A stretch of DNA of 37,143 nucleotides from Muribaculaceae bacterium (GTDB lineage Bacteria > Bacteroidota > Bacteroidia > Bacteroidales > Muribaculaceae), in the NCBI GenBank assembly GCA_023667285.1, contig JAMPAK010000001.1:669106-706248 (forward strand), in the 5' to 3' direction. Numbering within the stretch: the first letter of the stretch is position 1; each line of letters begins with the position of its first letter. Below are positions 16,433 to 24,367 of this stretch, piece after piece. The position numbers and the translations under genes were made by a program. The notes below the pieces were generated by a model. It made no database searches, was not told where the DNA came from, and was given only the letters and a program-made list of their open reading frames with translations.

Positions 16433-17167
16433 TTACTTTATTGTCACGTCCATGCCCGGGCGGTCAAGGCAATAGCACTGGGTCTTCAACCCTTCCGGGA
16501 CATATCCCTCGAAGTCGCAAGCCTTCTGAGGCTCACCCCAGAAATGCATCGGGAAGAAGAACCCCACATTGACCTTCTGGAGGAATGTGCGCGCACCACG
16601 GGCAAACTCCTTGCCTAGACGGGCGTCCACGGGAAACATCACAATGTCTATCGACGGATTCTCCTCTGCCAGACGGTTGACAATCTTGTTGAACCTAGCC
16701 TCCTCCTCGGCAGCCTCGTGCGGAGTCGATTCCTCAGACCAGTGCCAGTCATTGAGATCTCCGGCATGGAAGATGGTCTTGCCGTCGGGGAGTGTGATGA
16801 GATATGACACACCGGCATCTGTAGAGCCATAGGCTCTCACCTCCTTAAGGCCGGGGATTGAGTCGATGGCATCTCCGGGACTCATCCAGGCCACAGACAG
16901 TCCCTTCTGTGGAACGAGTTTAGAGAAGATATCGTTTGAGAGGATATAGGTCCGCTTGCGGTTCTGCGCCAGCTCGAATATCGAAGTGTTGAAGTGATCC
17001 GTGTGATGGTGTGTCACAAAGAACAACACCGGCACCTCTGGATCAGGATGAGAGCGGAGCACCTTCTCCAGTTTCTTGTCAGGATCCTTGTAGTAGTCGA
17101 AGACCATAATGGCCGTTGGAGCGGTCACTGCAAATCCGCTATGGTCAAGATAAGTGACGGTAATCAT
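16433..17167 (-). CDS. MBL-fold metallo-hydrolase
   Basis: 244 residues from ATG 17167 (MITVTYLDHSGFAV), which matches the family start; an earlier ATG at 17194 adds nine charged residues. The metal motif HHHTDH is at 53-58, a further His/Asp pair is in FHAGDLNDWHW (His134, Asp137), and FPMHFWG near 215 supplies a late histidine. This layout fits UPF0173/UlaG-like beta-lactamase-fold hydrolases. Substrate unknown. No clear promoter in the 67-bp gap from the lipoprotein gene upstream, where only a weak stem is seen. Confidence 0.85.
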   Translation of the reverse strand: MITVTYLDHSGFAVTAPTAIMVFDYYKDPDKKLEKVLRSHPDPEVPVLFFVTHHHTDHFNTSIFELAQNRKRTYILSNDIFSKLVPQKGLSVAWMSPGDAIDSIPGLKEVRAYGSTDAGVSYLITLPDGKTIFHAGDLNDWHWSEESTPHEAAEEEARFNKIVNRLAEENPSIDIVMFPVDARLGKEFARGARTFLQKVNVGFFFPMHFWGEPQKACDFEGYVPEGLKTQCYCLDRPGMDVTIK

Positions 17168-17234
17168 ATTGTGTCTTGTTTTTGGTTTTCTCACAATATA
17201 ACACTCCCAACCCTCATAAAGTTGGTAGTCGCAT

Positions 17235-18164
17235 CTATCTTATCATTTTGAGCTCGCCGTCCTCAAACAGAAGGTAGTGGCCGTTCTCATAGCTCCATGT
17301 CTCGCGGAGATAGCTCTGGGAGGCGCCGCGGAGAATCTCCTTGGGAGCGCCGAGCGAGAGGCGGCACTCATCGAGAGTCATGCCGAGGACCACACGGCCA
17401 TGCACGATATTATCCCAGGTTGCGTCACTGATGGAGGGATACCGGCGGCGCGGGTCAGAGAAGCTGAAGACCGAGCCAAATGTGCGCGGTGCATCATCGC
17501 GGCCTCCGGGATAGATGAACAGGCGCCCGCTCACACCCTCTGTGTCTGATGTAAAAGACACTTTAAGAGGAAAAAGCGAATTGCCTGCAGAGACAGAGTC
17601 TATGGTGACAGGGATGAACTTCAGCCCCTTGACGGGGGTGTCGGCATCATCGCGCCATATCCCGGTGAGCGTGTAGACATGCTTTCCGCGCAGCGCCCTG
17701 TCAGCCTCCATAACCATATCTGCCTGAATTGTGAAAGGCACAGTCACTCCCCTGTCACCCTGCATCGAGGCGAGGGGGCGGTTGAGACGGTAGACGAGAC
17801 TCCTTCCTCCCTCCTCCCGGAAGACAAGGTCTGTCACCCCTGAGCCGGTCACTCCGACGCTTTCAGTGGCTCCCTCGAAATATAGGGTCTTCCCGTCGAG
17901 CGAATCCCCTGCAGCCTCGTCGAGGCCGAACACACGGGAGATTCTCCTGTCGGCCACCACAAAGCGCTTGCCAGGACGCCATGAGCGGAGCGGCTCATCG
18001 GCAACGTGGCTCAGGAAAGTGTCCTCGCGTGTCAGGGGCGTCTCCGCGCGGCGGACATCTCCGGCAGTGATCTTGGGGGTAGACTCAACGCCTGTGAAGA
18101 AGCACCCCTGCATCAGGAGCGCCCCTCCACAGGCCGCGAGAAGATATTTCAGATTTCTAATCAA
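17235..18164 (-). CDS. Putative lipoprotein with C-terminal OmlA/SmpA-like domain
   Basis: 309 residues. The signal ends LLMQGC (Cys21). The middle (~70-220) is beta-rich (RFVVADRRISRVFGLD, KTLYFEGATESVG, VPFTIQADMVMEADRALRGKHVYTL). The last ~65 residues (IVHGRVVLGMTLDECRLSLGAPKEI, then ETWSYENGHYLLFEDGELKMI) follow the SmpA/BamE-like pattern: GMT-x-x-x-v-x-x-x-LG-x-P, W-x-Y, and a glycine turn. This fold often binds proteins in the outer membrane periphery. It follows the prolyl oligopeptidase gene by 3 bp, so the two are co-transcribed. Specific role unknown. Confidence 0.75.
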   Translation of the reverse strand: MIRNLKYLLAACGGALLMQGCFFTGVESTPKITAGDVRRAETPLTREDTFLSHVADEPLRSWRPGKRFVVADRRISRVFGLDEAAGDSLDGKTLYFEGATESVGVTGSGVTDLVFREEGGRSLVYRLNRPLASMQGDRGVTVPFTIQADMVMEADRALRGKHVYTLTGIWRDDADTPVKGLKFIPVTIDSVSAGNSLFPLKVSFTSDTEGVSGRLFIYPGGRDDAPRTFGSVFSFSDPRRRYPSISDATWDNIVHGRVVLGMTLDECRLSLGAPKEILRGASQSYLRETWSYENGHYLLFEDGELKMIR

Positions 18165-18167
18165 TTC

Positions 18168-20300
18168 TCAGAATTTGGGTTCGATGTCTAGATTGTGGAA
18201 CATGAACGAATAGATGTCTGTGTACTCATCAATCACCTTCGAGACAGGCTTTCCGCCGCCATGTCCGGCCTTTGAGTCGATTCGGATCAGTTTGGGTGCG
18301 TCGCCGGTGTCAGCAGCCTGGAGCGCAGCAGCATACTTGAACGAGTGGGCAGGCACTACGCGGTCGTCATGGTCAGCTGTGGTCACCATGATGGCCGGAT
18401 AGGGTGTGCCGTCGTTGCGGATGGTGTGGAGCGGCGAATAGTCAAGCAGATAGCGGGCCATCTCAGGGGAGTCGGCCGATGTGCCATAGTCTGAGGCCCA
18501 GTTCCAGCCGATGGTGAAGAGATGATAGCGCATCATGTCCATCACGCCCACTCTTGGGAAAGCAACCTTGAACAGGTCAGGACGCATGTTGACTGTAGCG
18601 CCCACCAGGAGACCTCCATTGCTGCCGCCCTCTATCACGGTATATTCTGGCGATGTCCAGCCCTCCTTGTCAAGCCACTCGGCTGCAGCGATAAAGTCGT
18701 TGAACACATTGAGTTTATTCATCTTAGTCCCGGCCATGTGCCAGTCCTCGCCATATTCGGAGCCGCCGCGCAGGTTGGCCTGGGCATAGATAACGCCATT
18801 GTCGAGCATGAACATGCGGTAAGGTGAGAAGCCCGGGGTGAGCGATATGTTGAAGCCTCCGTAGCCATAGAGATACACGGGGTTCTTGCCGTTGCGCTCA
18901 AGGCCCTTCTTGTAGGTCAGGAACATCGGGATCTTTGTCCCGTCGGCCGACGGATAGAACACCTGCTCGGTGACATAGTCATCGAGATTTATCCCCTTCA
19001 CCTCAGGCTCGAAAATCTTGGTCGACTCTCCGGTGGAGGGATTGTAGGAATAGAGGGTTGAGGGAGAGGTGAATGAGGTGAACGCATAGAACACATCCTC
19101 GGGGTGCTTGCGTGAGAGCGATAGACCCACTGTGCCATAGCCGGGGAGGGCAAGGTCAGAGATTTTCTTGCCGTCGCGGCTCCAGATCTCCACATGTGAA
19201 GCCGCGTCGCGCTCATATGTAAGATAGAGGTTGTCGCCTGAGAAGGCTGCGCCTGTCAGCACACCCTCACCCTCAGGAATCAGTTCTGTCCATGCCTCAC
19301 GCGAGGGGTCTCCCTTGAGGTCAGCCACCATGATACGGTTCATGGGAGCGCCATAGGATGTGAGTATATAGGCTTTGCCGTCAATCACGTCGATGACACT
19401 GTTGAGATAGTCCTGGTCCTTCACCATATCCTTCCACACACCGTCGCGCCTCACCTTGAGAGCCTCGCCGATTCCCTGGCCACCTATAGAGATGAAGGCC
19501 ACTGGCTCACTCTCGGCAACCTGTGCGGAGTGGAAATGAAGCGGATTGGCCGGGTCGGTGAAGGCTATCACATCGGCCTCCTGCGGAGTCCCTATCTTGT
19601 GATAGTAGACTATATGGTTCTCATTTGCATTGGAATACTCTTTCCCCGCCTCAGGACGCGGATAAGCGCTGTAGTAGAATCCATCGCCGTCCCACTCGGC
19701 GCCGGTGAACTTAGCCCACTCTATATGGTCGTCGAGCAGAGCCTTTGTCTCAGTGTCCATGACATAGATCTCGTTCCAGTCAGATCCTGAACGGGAGACC
19801 ACATAGGCCGTGTAGCGGCCATCCTTCGACTGATATGTCCCGTTGAGGGCCACAGTGCCGTCATCGCTGAGTGTATTAGGGTCCAGGAACACCTCGCGGT
19901 CAGTCCCGGCGGCATCCTTCGAGCGATACAGCACCGACTGGTTCTTCAGGCCGTCGTTCTCATAGAAATACCATCTGCCGTCCTCGCCGCGCCAGGGGAG
20001 TCCGCGTTTCACATAGTCGCTCAGTCCGGTGAGGCGCTCGCGTATCTTGGAGCGGTATGGAATCTTTGAGAGATAACTCTCGGTGAGCTCATTCTCCGCC
20101 TCGACCCATCGGGCCGTCTCGGCAGATGTGTCGTTCTCGAGGGGGCGGTAGATGTCGCTGACGGCCATCCCGAAGATAGTGTCGACGGTGCCATCCTGAG
20201 GCGCCTCAGGATAAGTGAGTTTCTCCGAGTGCCGGCCACATCCGGCTAATGCTGCAGTCGTCATGATTGCTACAGGGACAATTAGGTGAGACGGTTTCAT
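18168..20300 (-). CDS. Prolyl oligopeptidase family serine peptidase (S9A), lipoprotein
   Basis: 710 residues from ATG 20300, which starts a lipoprotein signal ending AALAGC (Cys21); the longer in-frame start at 20372 lies upstream of the promoter box. Residues ~40-430 are the N-terminal beta-propeller domain that gates the active site (LTGLSDYVKRGLPWRGEDGRWYFYENDG). The alpha/beta-hydrolase domain holds the nucleophile GGSNGG (Ser560), the DHDDR segment (643-647) carrying the catalytic Asp, and His680 in KAGHGGGKP. It cleaves after proline in short peptides, probably in the periplasm or at the outer membrane. The signature YGYGGFNISLTPGFS is typical of the family. Confidence 0.94.
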   Translation of the reverse strand: MKPSHLIVPVAIMTTAALAGCGRHSEKLTYPEAPQDGTVDTIFGMAVSDIYRPLENDTSAETARWVEAENELTESYLSKIPYRSKIRERLTGLSDYVKRGLPWRGEDGRWYFYENDGLKNQSVLYRSKDAAGTDREVFLDPNTLSDDGTVALNGTYQSKDGRYTAYVVSRSGSDWNEIYVMDTETKALLDDHIEWAKFTGAEWDGDGFYYSAYPRPEAGKEYSNANENHIVYYHKIGTPQEADVIAFTDPANPLHFHSAQVAESEPVAFISIGGQGIGEALKVRRDGVWKDMVKDQDYLNSVIDVIDGKAYILTSYGAPMNRIMVADLKGDPSREAWTELIPEGEGVLTGAAFSGDNLYLTYERDAASHVEIWSRDGKKISDLALPGYGTVGLSLSRKHPEDVFYAFTSFTSPSTLYSYNPSTGESTKIFEPEVKGINLDDYVTEQVFYPSADGTKIPMFLTYKKGLERNGKNPVYLYGYGGFNISLTPGFSPYRMFMLDNGVIYAQANLRGGSEYGEDWHMAGTKMNKLNVFNDFIAAAEWLDKEGWTSPEYTVIEGGSNGGLLVGATVNMRPDLFKVAFPRVGVMDMMRYHLFTIGWNWASDYGTSADSPEMARYLLDYSPLHTIRNDGTPYPAIMVTTADHDDRVVPAHSFKYAAALQAADTGDAPKLIRIDSKAGHGGGKPVSKVIDEYTDIYSFMFHNLDIEPKF

Positions 20301-20338
20301 TCTGTAATGATTGTGATGTTGATTGGCGGTTATGGATG

Positions 20339-20346
20339 CAAAGTTA
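20339..20346 (-). promoter_or_regulatory. -7 box of the prolyl oligopeptidase operon
   Basis: Minus-strand TAACTTTG matches TAnnTTTG, 39 bases upstream of the ATG at 20300. A TTG 23 bases further upstream (20370-20372) may serve as a loose -33 element. Confidence 0.6.
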
Positions 20347-20410
20347 GTGAAAAAACGAAGCAAACATGTCAATTGGATGGTTGTTTTAAGTATATATTAA
20401 GGTTATTTAT

Positions 20411-20418
20411 TACTTTTG
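20411..20418 (+). promoter_or_regulatory. -7 box of the fused cytidylyltransferase/phosphotransferase gene
   Basis: TACTTTTG matches TAnnTTTG, ending 21 bases before the ATG at 20440; this places the in-frame ATG at 20416 inside the promoter and excludes it. The region diverges from the prolyl oligopeptidase promoter. Confidence 0.65.
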
Positions 20419-20439
20419 CATCCCTTTTGCATTCCTAAG

Positions 20440-22095
20440 ATGAACTACGTCATATTAGCCGCAGGCCTCGGCTCACGATTCACACTCGAGGGAGTCAATA
20501 CCCCGAAACCCCTTGTCCCCATCCTTGGCGAGCCAATGATAGGGCGCCTCATCAGGGTGCTTGCCTCTGCAGGAGACTGCGAGAGCATCCACATCGTGGC
20601 CAATCCGCGCATGGAGGGGCTGATAGAGTATCTTGAAGGGCTGAAGTCCCAGGGCGCGCCGCTGGAAGTCAAGCCATATGTCTCTGCTGACTCTTGGTCA
20701 TCGCTCCGTGTAGGAGCCGAGGGGATTGAGGGAAAGTTTATTGCAATGACCGTCGACGCCATCTTCCCCAACAGCGAGTTCGGAGAATTCAGAAAGTCTG
20801 TAGCTCGTATGGCTGAGGGTGAGGTGATGATGGCACTGACCCGCTTCATCGATGATGAGAGTCCCCTCTATGCCCGTCTCAGCCCTGACAGCCGTGAGGT
20901 GGTCGACTACCGCTATGGCGGAGAGCCGTTTGACGAGGGAGCCATCGTCTCAGCAGGGATTTACGGACTCACTTCAGATGCCATTCGGACAGTTGAGGCC
21001 CGGGAGTCGGCTCCTAAGTCGCTGAGTGACTTTCAGCGCATTCTCGCTGCTGAAACCCCTCAGAAAGTGAGGGTGTTTGAGATGTCGAAGGCTCTCGACG
21101 TGGACTGCTCCCACGACCGCGAGGGCGCTGAAACATTCCTACGCGAGGTCAACGGCGAGAAGCCCCGCCGCAAGAGTCTCAGGGATGAGTACAAGGACTC
21201 TCTCAAAAGCCTCGACACGGAGGAGCATATCGACCTGGCATTCTATCGTCCCATAGGGTTTGCATGGGCCTGCCTGTTCCGACGCCTTGGTGTCAGCCCC
21301 AATGCGGTCACAATAGCCTCCATATTCATCGGGGTGGCCGCCGGAATCTGCTTTTATCCCACGGCGTTATGGATAAATATCCTGGGAATGCTGCTGCTCA
21401 TATGGGCCAATTCGTTTGACAGTGCCGATGGCCAGCTGGCACGTCTCACCGGCCAGTATTCCCGGCTCGGCCGAATACTCGACGGCGTTTCGGGCGACTT
21501 CTGGTTCGCGTCCATCTACATAGCCATATGCCTGCGCACCGTGCATGGCGGACACTGGTGGGGTGACCATGCATGGGTCATATGGACCCTGGCCATCCTT
21601 GCCGGCATCTGTCATGGCAAGCAGGCAGCCTTGGCAGACTACTACCGTCAGCTCCACCTTCGATTCCTCAAGGGAAAGAGCGGAAGCGAGCTCGAGTCAT
21701 CGGCCCGTCTTGCTGAGGCAGATGCCCTCATCTCATGGCGCAAGGCACCTGTGCGCAAACTCATTTCCACCCTCTATCTGGCATATACCCGCAGTCAGGA
21801 GGCAGAGACTCCGGCCATGCAGCGGCTCAGGCGAGAGGTGGGCCGCAGGTGGCCCGACGGACATATCCCCGTCTGGTTCAGGGATGAGTTTCTCCGCCTC
21901 AGCCTCCCCCTCTGCAAGTGGGAAAACTTCATGACTTTCAACTGGCGTACTATTTTCTTGTTTCTCACGTTATTTATAGGAATGCCGTGGACATACTTCA
22001 TCATCGAGCTCACTCTGTTCAACATCGTGATGATTGCAACTAACCTCCGCCACGAGCACATCTGTAAATCGCTACTGAAACGCCTTGATGACTGA
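20440..22095 (+). CDS. Bifunctional nucleotidyltransferase / CDP-alcohol phosphotransferase
   Basis: 551 residues. Residues 1-235 are a MobA/GlmU-like nucleotidyltransferase (AAGLGSRF, TPKPLVPILGEPMI, TVDAIF for the metal Asp). Residues ~255-551 are a membrane CDP-alcohol phosphotransferase with DSADGQLAR (327-335), Gly344, Asp348 and Asp353. The canonical motif would put the last Asp at 352, so it is displaced by one residue. This pairing is the architecture of archaeal/thermophile enzymes that make CDP-inositol and then an inositol phosphodiester. Similar fusions sit near inositol-lipid genes in gut Bacteroides (from memory). A role in inositol-phosphate head-group supply or transfer is inferred, not proven. 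The stop overlaps the acyltransferase start (ATGACTGA). Confidence 0.82.
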   Translation: MNYVILAAGLGSRFTLEGVNTPKPLVPILGEPMIGRLIRVLASAGDCESIHIVANPRMEGLIEYLEGLKSQGAPLEVKPYVSADSWSSLRVGAEGIEGKFIAMTVDAIFPNSEFGEFRKSVARMAEGEVMMALTRFIDDESPLYARLSPDSREVVDYRYGGEPFDEGAIVSAGIYGLTSDAIRTVEARESAPKSLSDFQRILAAETPQKVRVFEMSKALDVDCSHDREGAETFLREVNGEKPRRKSLRDEYKDSLKSLDTEEHIDLAFYRPIGFAWACLFRRLGVSPNAVTIASIFIGVAAGICFYPTALWINILGMLLLIWANSFDSADGQLARLTGQYSRLGRILDGVSGDFWFASIYIAICLRTVHGGHWWGDHAWVIWTLAILAGICHGKQAALADYYRQLHLRFLKGKSGSELESSARLAEADALISWRKAPVRKLISTLYLAYTRSQEAETPAMQRLRREVGRRWPDGHIPVWFRDEFLRLSLPLCKWENFMTFNWRTIFLFLTLFIGMPWTYFIIELTLFNIVMIATNLRHEHICKSLLKRLDD

Positions 22096-23182
22096 CACAA
22101 GCCAACTCTTCTCAAAAGCCTTCAGCCTGCTGCGCCTCCCCTTGGCACTAATGGTTGTGGCCATCCACTCACGCCCGTTCTACTCAGCCCTCACCGGCGA
22201 CACCTGGGACACATACTCACTGCAGCTAGACGCTGTTCTGGCAGTGCTTAATGTGGCTGTCCCGGTGTTCTTCTTCATTTCAGGGTGGCTCTTCTTCCGT
22301 AATGGAGCCACTCTCACCACCTCCGACTGGCTCTCCAAACTGCGCCGCCGCTCCACGACCCTGCTCCTGCCTTACATCATGGGGAATCTCTTGTTCCTCA
22401 TGTTCGCCTTGCTCAAGAAGTTCTCTCCTTTGGCGGCGGAATATCCTCACTATGCAGACTTCAGCCTCCTATCATTTGAGACTCTCAAGGGGTTTATACA
22501 CACTGAGGGCACACCCTATCCCCACGTTGTCCCCCTCTGGTTCCTGCGCAATCTGATGTTTGCCGTCCTCCTCACCCCCGTCATCTCCCGTCTGCTGAGG
22601 GCCTGGGCGCCGCTCCCGCCGCTCATTTTCGCTGCGATGGCTGTGATATTTGCCCGTGAGGACACACTCACACTCTGCCAGACACTGTTGTGGTTCTCGC
22701 TAGGGGCGGCAGTGTGTGTCAGCCCCGGTGTCCACGGCCTCTTCCGCCATTGGGCAGTAATTCCCATCGGGCTGATACTGCTCACCGCAGGGGTTGCCAT
22801 GAACCTCAGTGTCATCGGCCCCATGTCAAAGGAGTCGTTTGTCCTTCTCTATACTTTCGGGGGGATAATCATGGCGATAGGCATAGCCCTTCACGCCGCC
22901 TCCGCCGGTCTGAAGGCCCCTGCCCTCAGTGGCGAGCTGTCATTCTTCATCTATGTTGTCCACGGACATTACTCATCCTATGCGCGCAAACTCATAGGCA
23001 CTTTCATGTTCCCGTCGACCATCAGCGGGATGTGGGTCACACACATAGCCGACACCCTCTTCATCGCTGCCTTCACCCTTGCCATCTTCCTGGTGATGAG
23101 GCGATGGTTTCCCGGCTGGTTCTGGATTCTCGGAGCCCGCAACATCGCGCCACGTCCCTCGGCCGCCACGCAGAGGGCATGA
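22088..23182 (+). CDS. Acyltransferase-3 family membrane protein
   Basis: 364 residues with about ten hydrophobic helices. The N-terminus has the acyltransferase-3 signature Arg...His pair (LRLPLALMVVAIHSRPF), followed by VPVFFFISGWLFF; FFIYVVHGHY lies near the end. These inner-membrane enzymes O-acylate sugars of LPS, capsule, peptidoglycan or lipids. I start at ATG 22088, which overlaps the upstream stop by 8 bp and implies translational coupling; an adjacent TTG gives one more residue. Coupling to the CDP-alcohol phosphotransferase suggests it modifies the same lipid or glycan. Confidence 0.85.
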   Translation: MTDTSQLFSKAFSLLRLPLALMVVAIHSRPFYSALTGDTWDTYSLQLDAVLAVLNVAVPVFFFISGWLFFRNGATLTTSDWLSKLRRRSTTLLLPYIMGNLLFLMFALLKKFSPLAAEYPHYADFSLLSFETLKGFIHTEGTPYPHVVPLWFLRNLMFAVLLTPVISRLLRAWAPLPPLIFAAMAVIFAREDTLTLCQTLLWFSLGAAVCVSPGVHGLFRHWAVIPIGLILLTAGVAMNLSVIGPMSKESFVLLYTFGGIIMAIGIALHAASAGLKAPALSGELSFFIYVVHGHYSSYARKLIGTFMFPSTISGMWVTHIADTLFIAAFTLAIFLVMRRWFPGWFWILGARNIAPRPSAATQRA

Positions 23183-23232
23183 CAGGACATAACTTTCCGC
23201 AAGTCAGATGGGAGGTATATTGATTTTTTTTG

Positions 23233-23240
23233 TAACTTTG
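23233..23240 (+). promoter_or_regulatory. -7 box of trpS
   Basis: TAACTTTG matches TAnnTTTG, giving a leader of about 50 bases before the trpS ATG. No -33 TTTG is seen at the ideal distance and no Trp-rich leader peptide is evident in the leader. Confidence 0.6.
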
Positions 23241-23296
23241 CACGTTAAAACTTATTATTCAATCGGTAAACCACCATATCACATATATCCACAGAT

Positions 23297-24358
23297 ATGA
23301 ACAAGGATAAAGAGATTGTGCTTTCCGGCATCCGTGCCACCGGCAATCTGCATCTGGGCAACTATTACGGCGCCCTTAGCAAGTTTGTCAAGATGCAGGA
23401 AGACTATGACTGCCTCTATTTCATCGCAGACCTTCACGCCCTCACAACCGCGCCTGACCCCAAGGCGCTCCATGAGAATGTGCGCAACATACTGGCCGAG
23501 TATCTCGCTGCGGGTGTAGACCCCGAGAAGGCTACTATCTTCGTGCAGAGCGACGTTCCCGAGATTCCGGAGATGTACCTGCTCCTCAACATGCATGTTG
23601 GCATCGGTGAGTTGATGCGCACCGCATCGTTCAAGGACAAGGCCCGCAAGGCCCTGGGCATCAAGAGCGACAGCGACGACATCGAGCGTGAGATTATCGG
23701 GACAGACTCAAACAAGCGCGTCAATGCCGGTCTTCTCACATATCCCACCCTCATGGCCGTGGATATACTCATCCAGAAAGCCCACAAGGTGCCGGTAGGC
23801 AAGGATCAAGAGCAGCACCTCGAGCTCACACGCCGCTTTGCCCGCAGGTTCAACTCGTTCTATGGTGTCGATCTGTTCCCCGAGCCTGAGAACTTCAACT
23901 TCGGCGGCGCTCCGGTAAAGGTGCCCGGTCTCGACGGCTCAGGCAAGATGGGCAAGAGCGAGGGAAACTGCATCTATCTCATCGACGATGAGAAGACCCT
24001 GCGCAAGAAGGTGATGCGCGCCGTCACCGACGAGGGCCCCAAGGAGCCGGGCCAGCCTGTCTCTCAGCCTGTCGAGAACCTGCTCACGCTAATGGCCCTG
24101 ACATCAGGCCCGGAGGTGGTGCAGCAGTATCGCGACGCATATGCCGACTGCTCAATCCGCTACGGCGACCTCAAGAAACAGCTCGCCGAGGACATCCTCA
24201 AGGTCACCACACCCATCAGGGAGCGCTACATGGACATACGCAATGACGATGAGTTCCTCGGACGCGTGGTGAAGCGCGGAGCCGAGCGCGCTCGCGAGCG
24301 CGCCGCCGCCACTCTGGCCGAGGTCCGCAAGGCAATGGGAATCATCAAGTTCTATTAA
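23297..24358 (+). CDS. trpS: Tryptophanyl-tRNA synthetase
   Basis: 353 residues, a class Ic synthetase. The HIGH-equivalent TGNLHLGN is at 15-22 and the KMSKS-equivalent KMGKS at 217-221. FIADLHALTT, the Trp-binding helix region MAVDILIQKAHKVPVGKDQEQHLE-type segment and the C-terminal anticodon-binding helices are present. It charges tRNA-Trp in the cytoplasm. It heads a long plus-strand gene run (gaps of 9, 23, 13, 45 and 64 bp, then an overlap) that continues to 32133. Confidence 0.97.
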   Translation: MNKDKEIVLSGIRATGNLHLGNYYGALSKFVKMQEDYDCLYFIADLHALTTAPDPKALHENVRNILAEYLAAGVDPEKATIFVQSDVPEIPEMYLLLNMHVGIGELMRTASFKDKARKALGIKSDSDDIEREIIGTDSNKRVNAGLLTYPTLMAVDILIQKAHKVPVGKDQEQHLELTRRFARRFNSFYGVDLFPEPENFNFGGAPVKVPGLDGSGKMGKSEGNCIYLIDDEKTLRKKVMRAVTDEGPKEPGQPVSQPVENLLTLMALTSGPEVVQQYRDAYADCSIRYGDLKKQLAEDILKVTTPIRERYMDIRNDDEFLGRVVKRGAERARERAAATLAEVRKAMGIIKFY

Positions 24359-24367
24359 CACCTGCCC

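Noticed and set aside
17207-17225. Hairpin CCAAC/GTTGG as terminator after the OmlA-like lipoprotein
   Set aside because: Only five perfect pairs and no T run; too weak to call.
23183-23296. Attenuator or T-box leader before trpS
   Set aside because: No Trp codon cluster, specifier loop or terminator/antiterminator pair is visible in the short leader.
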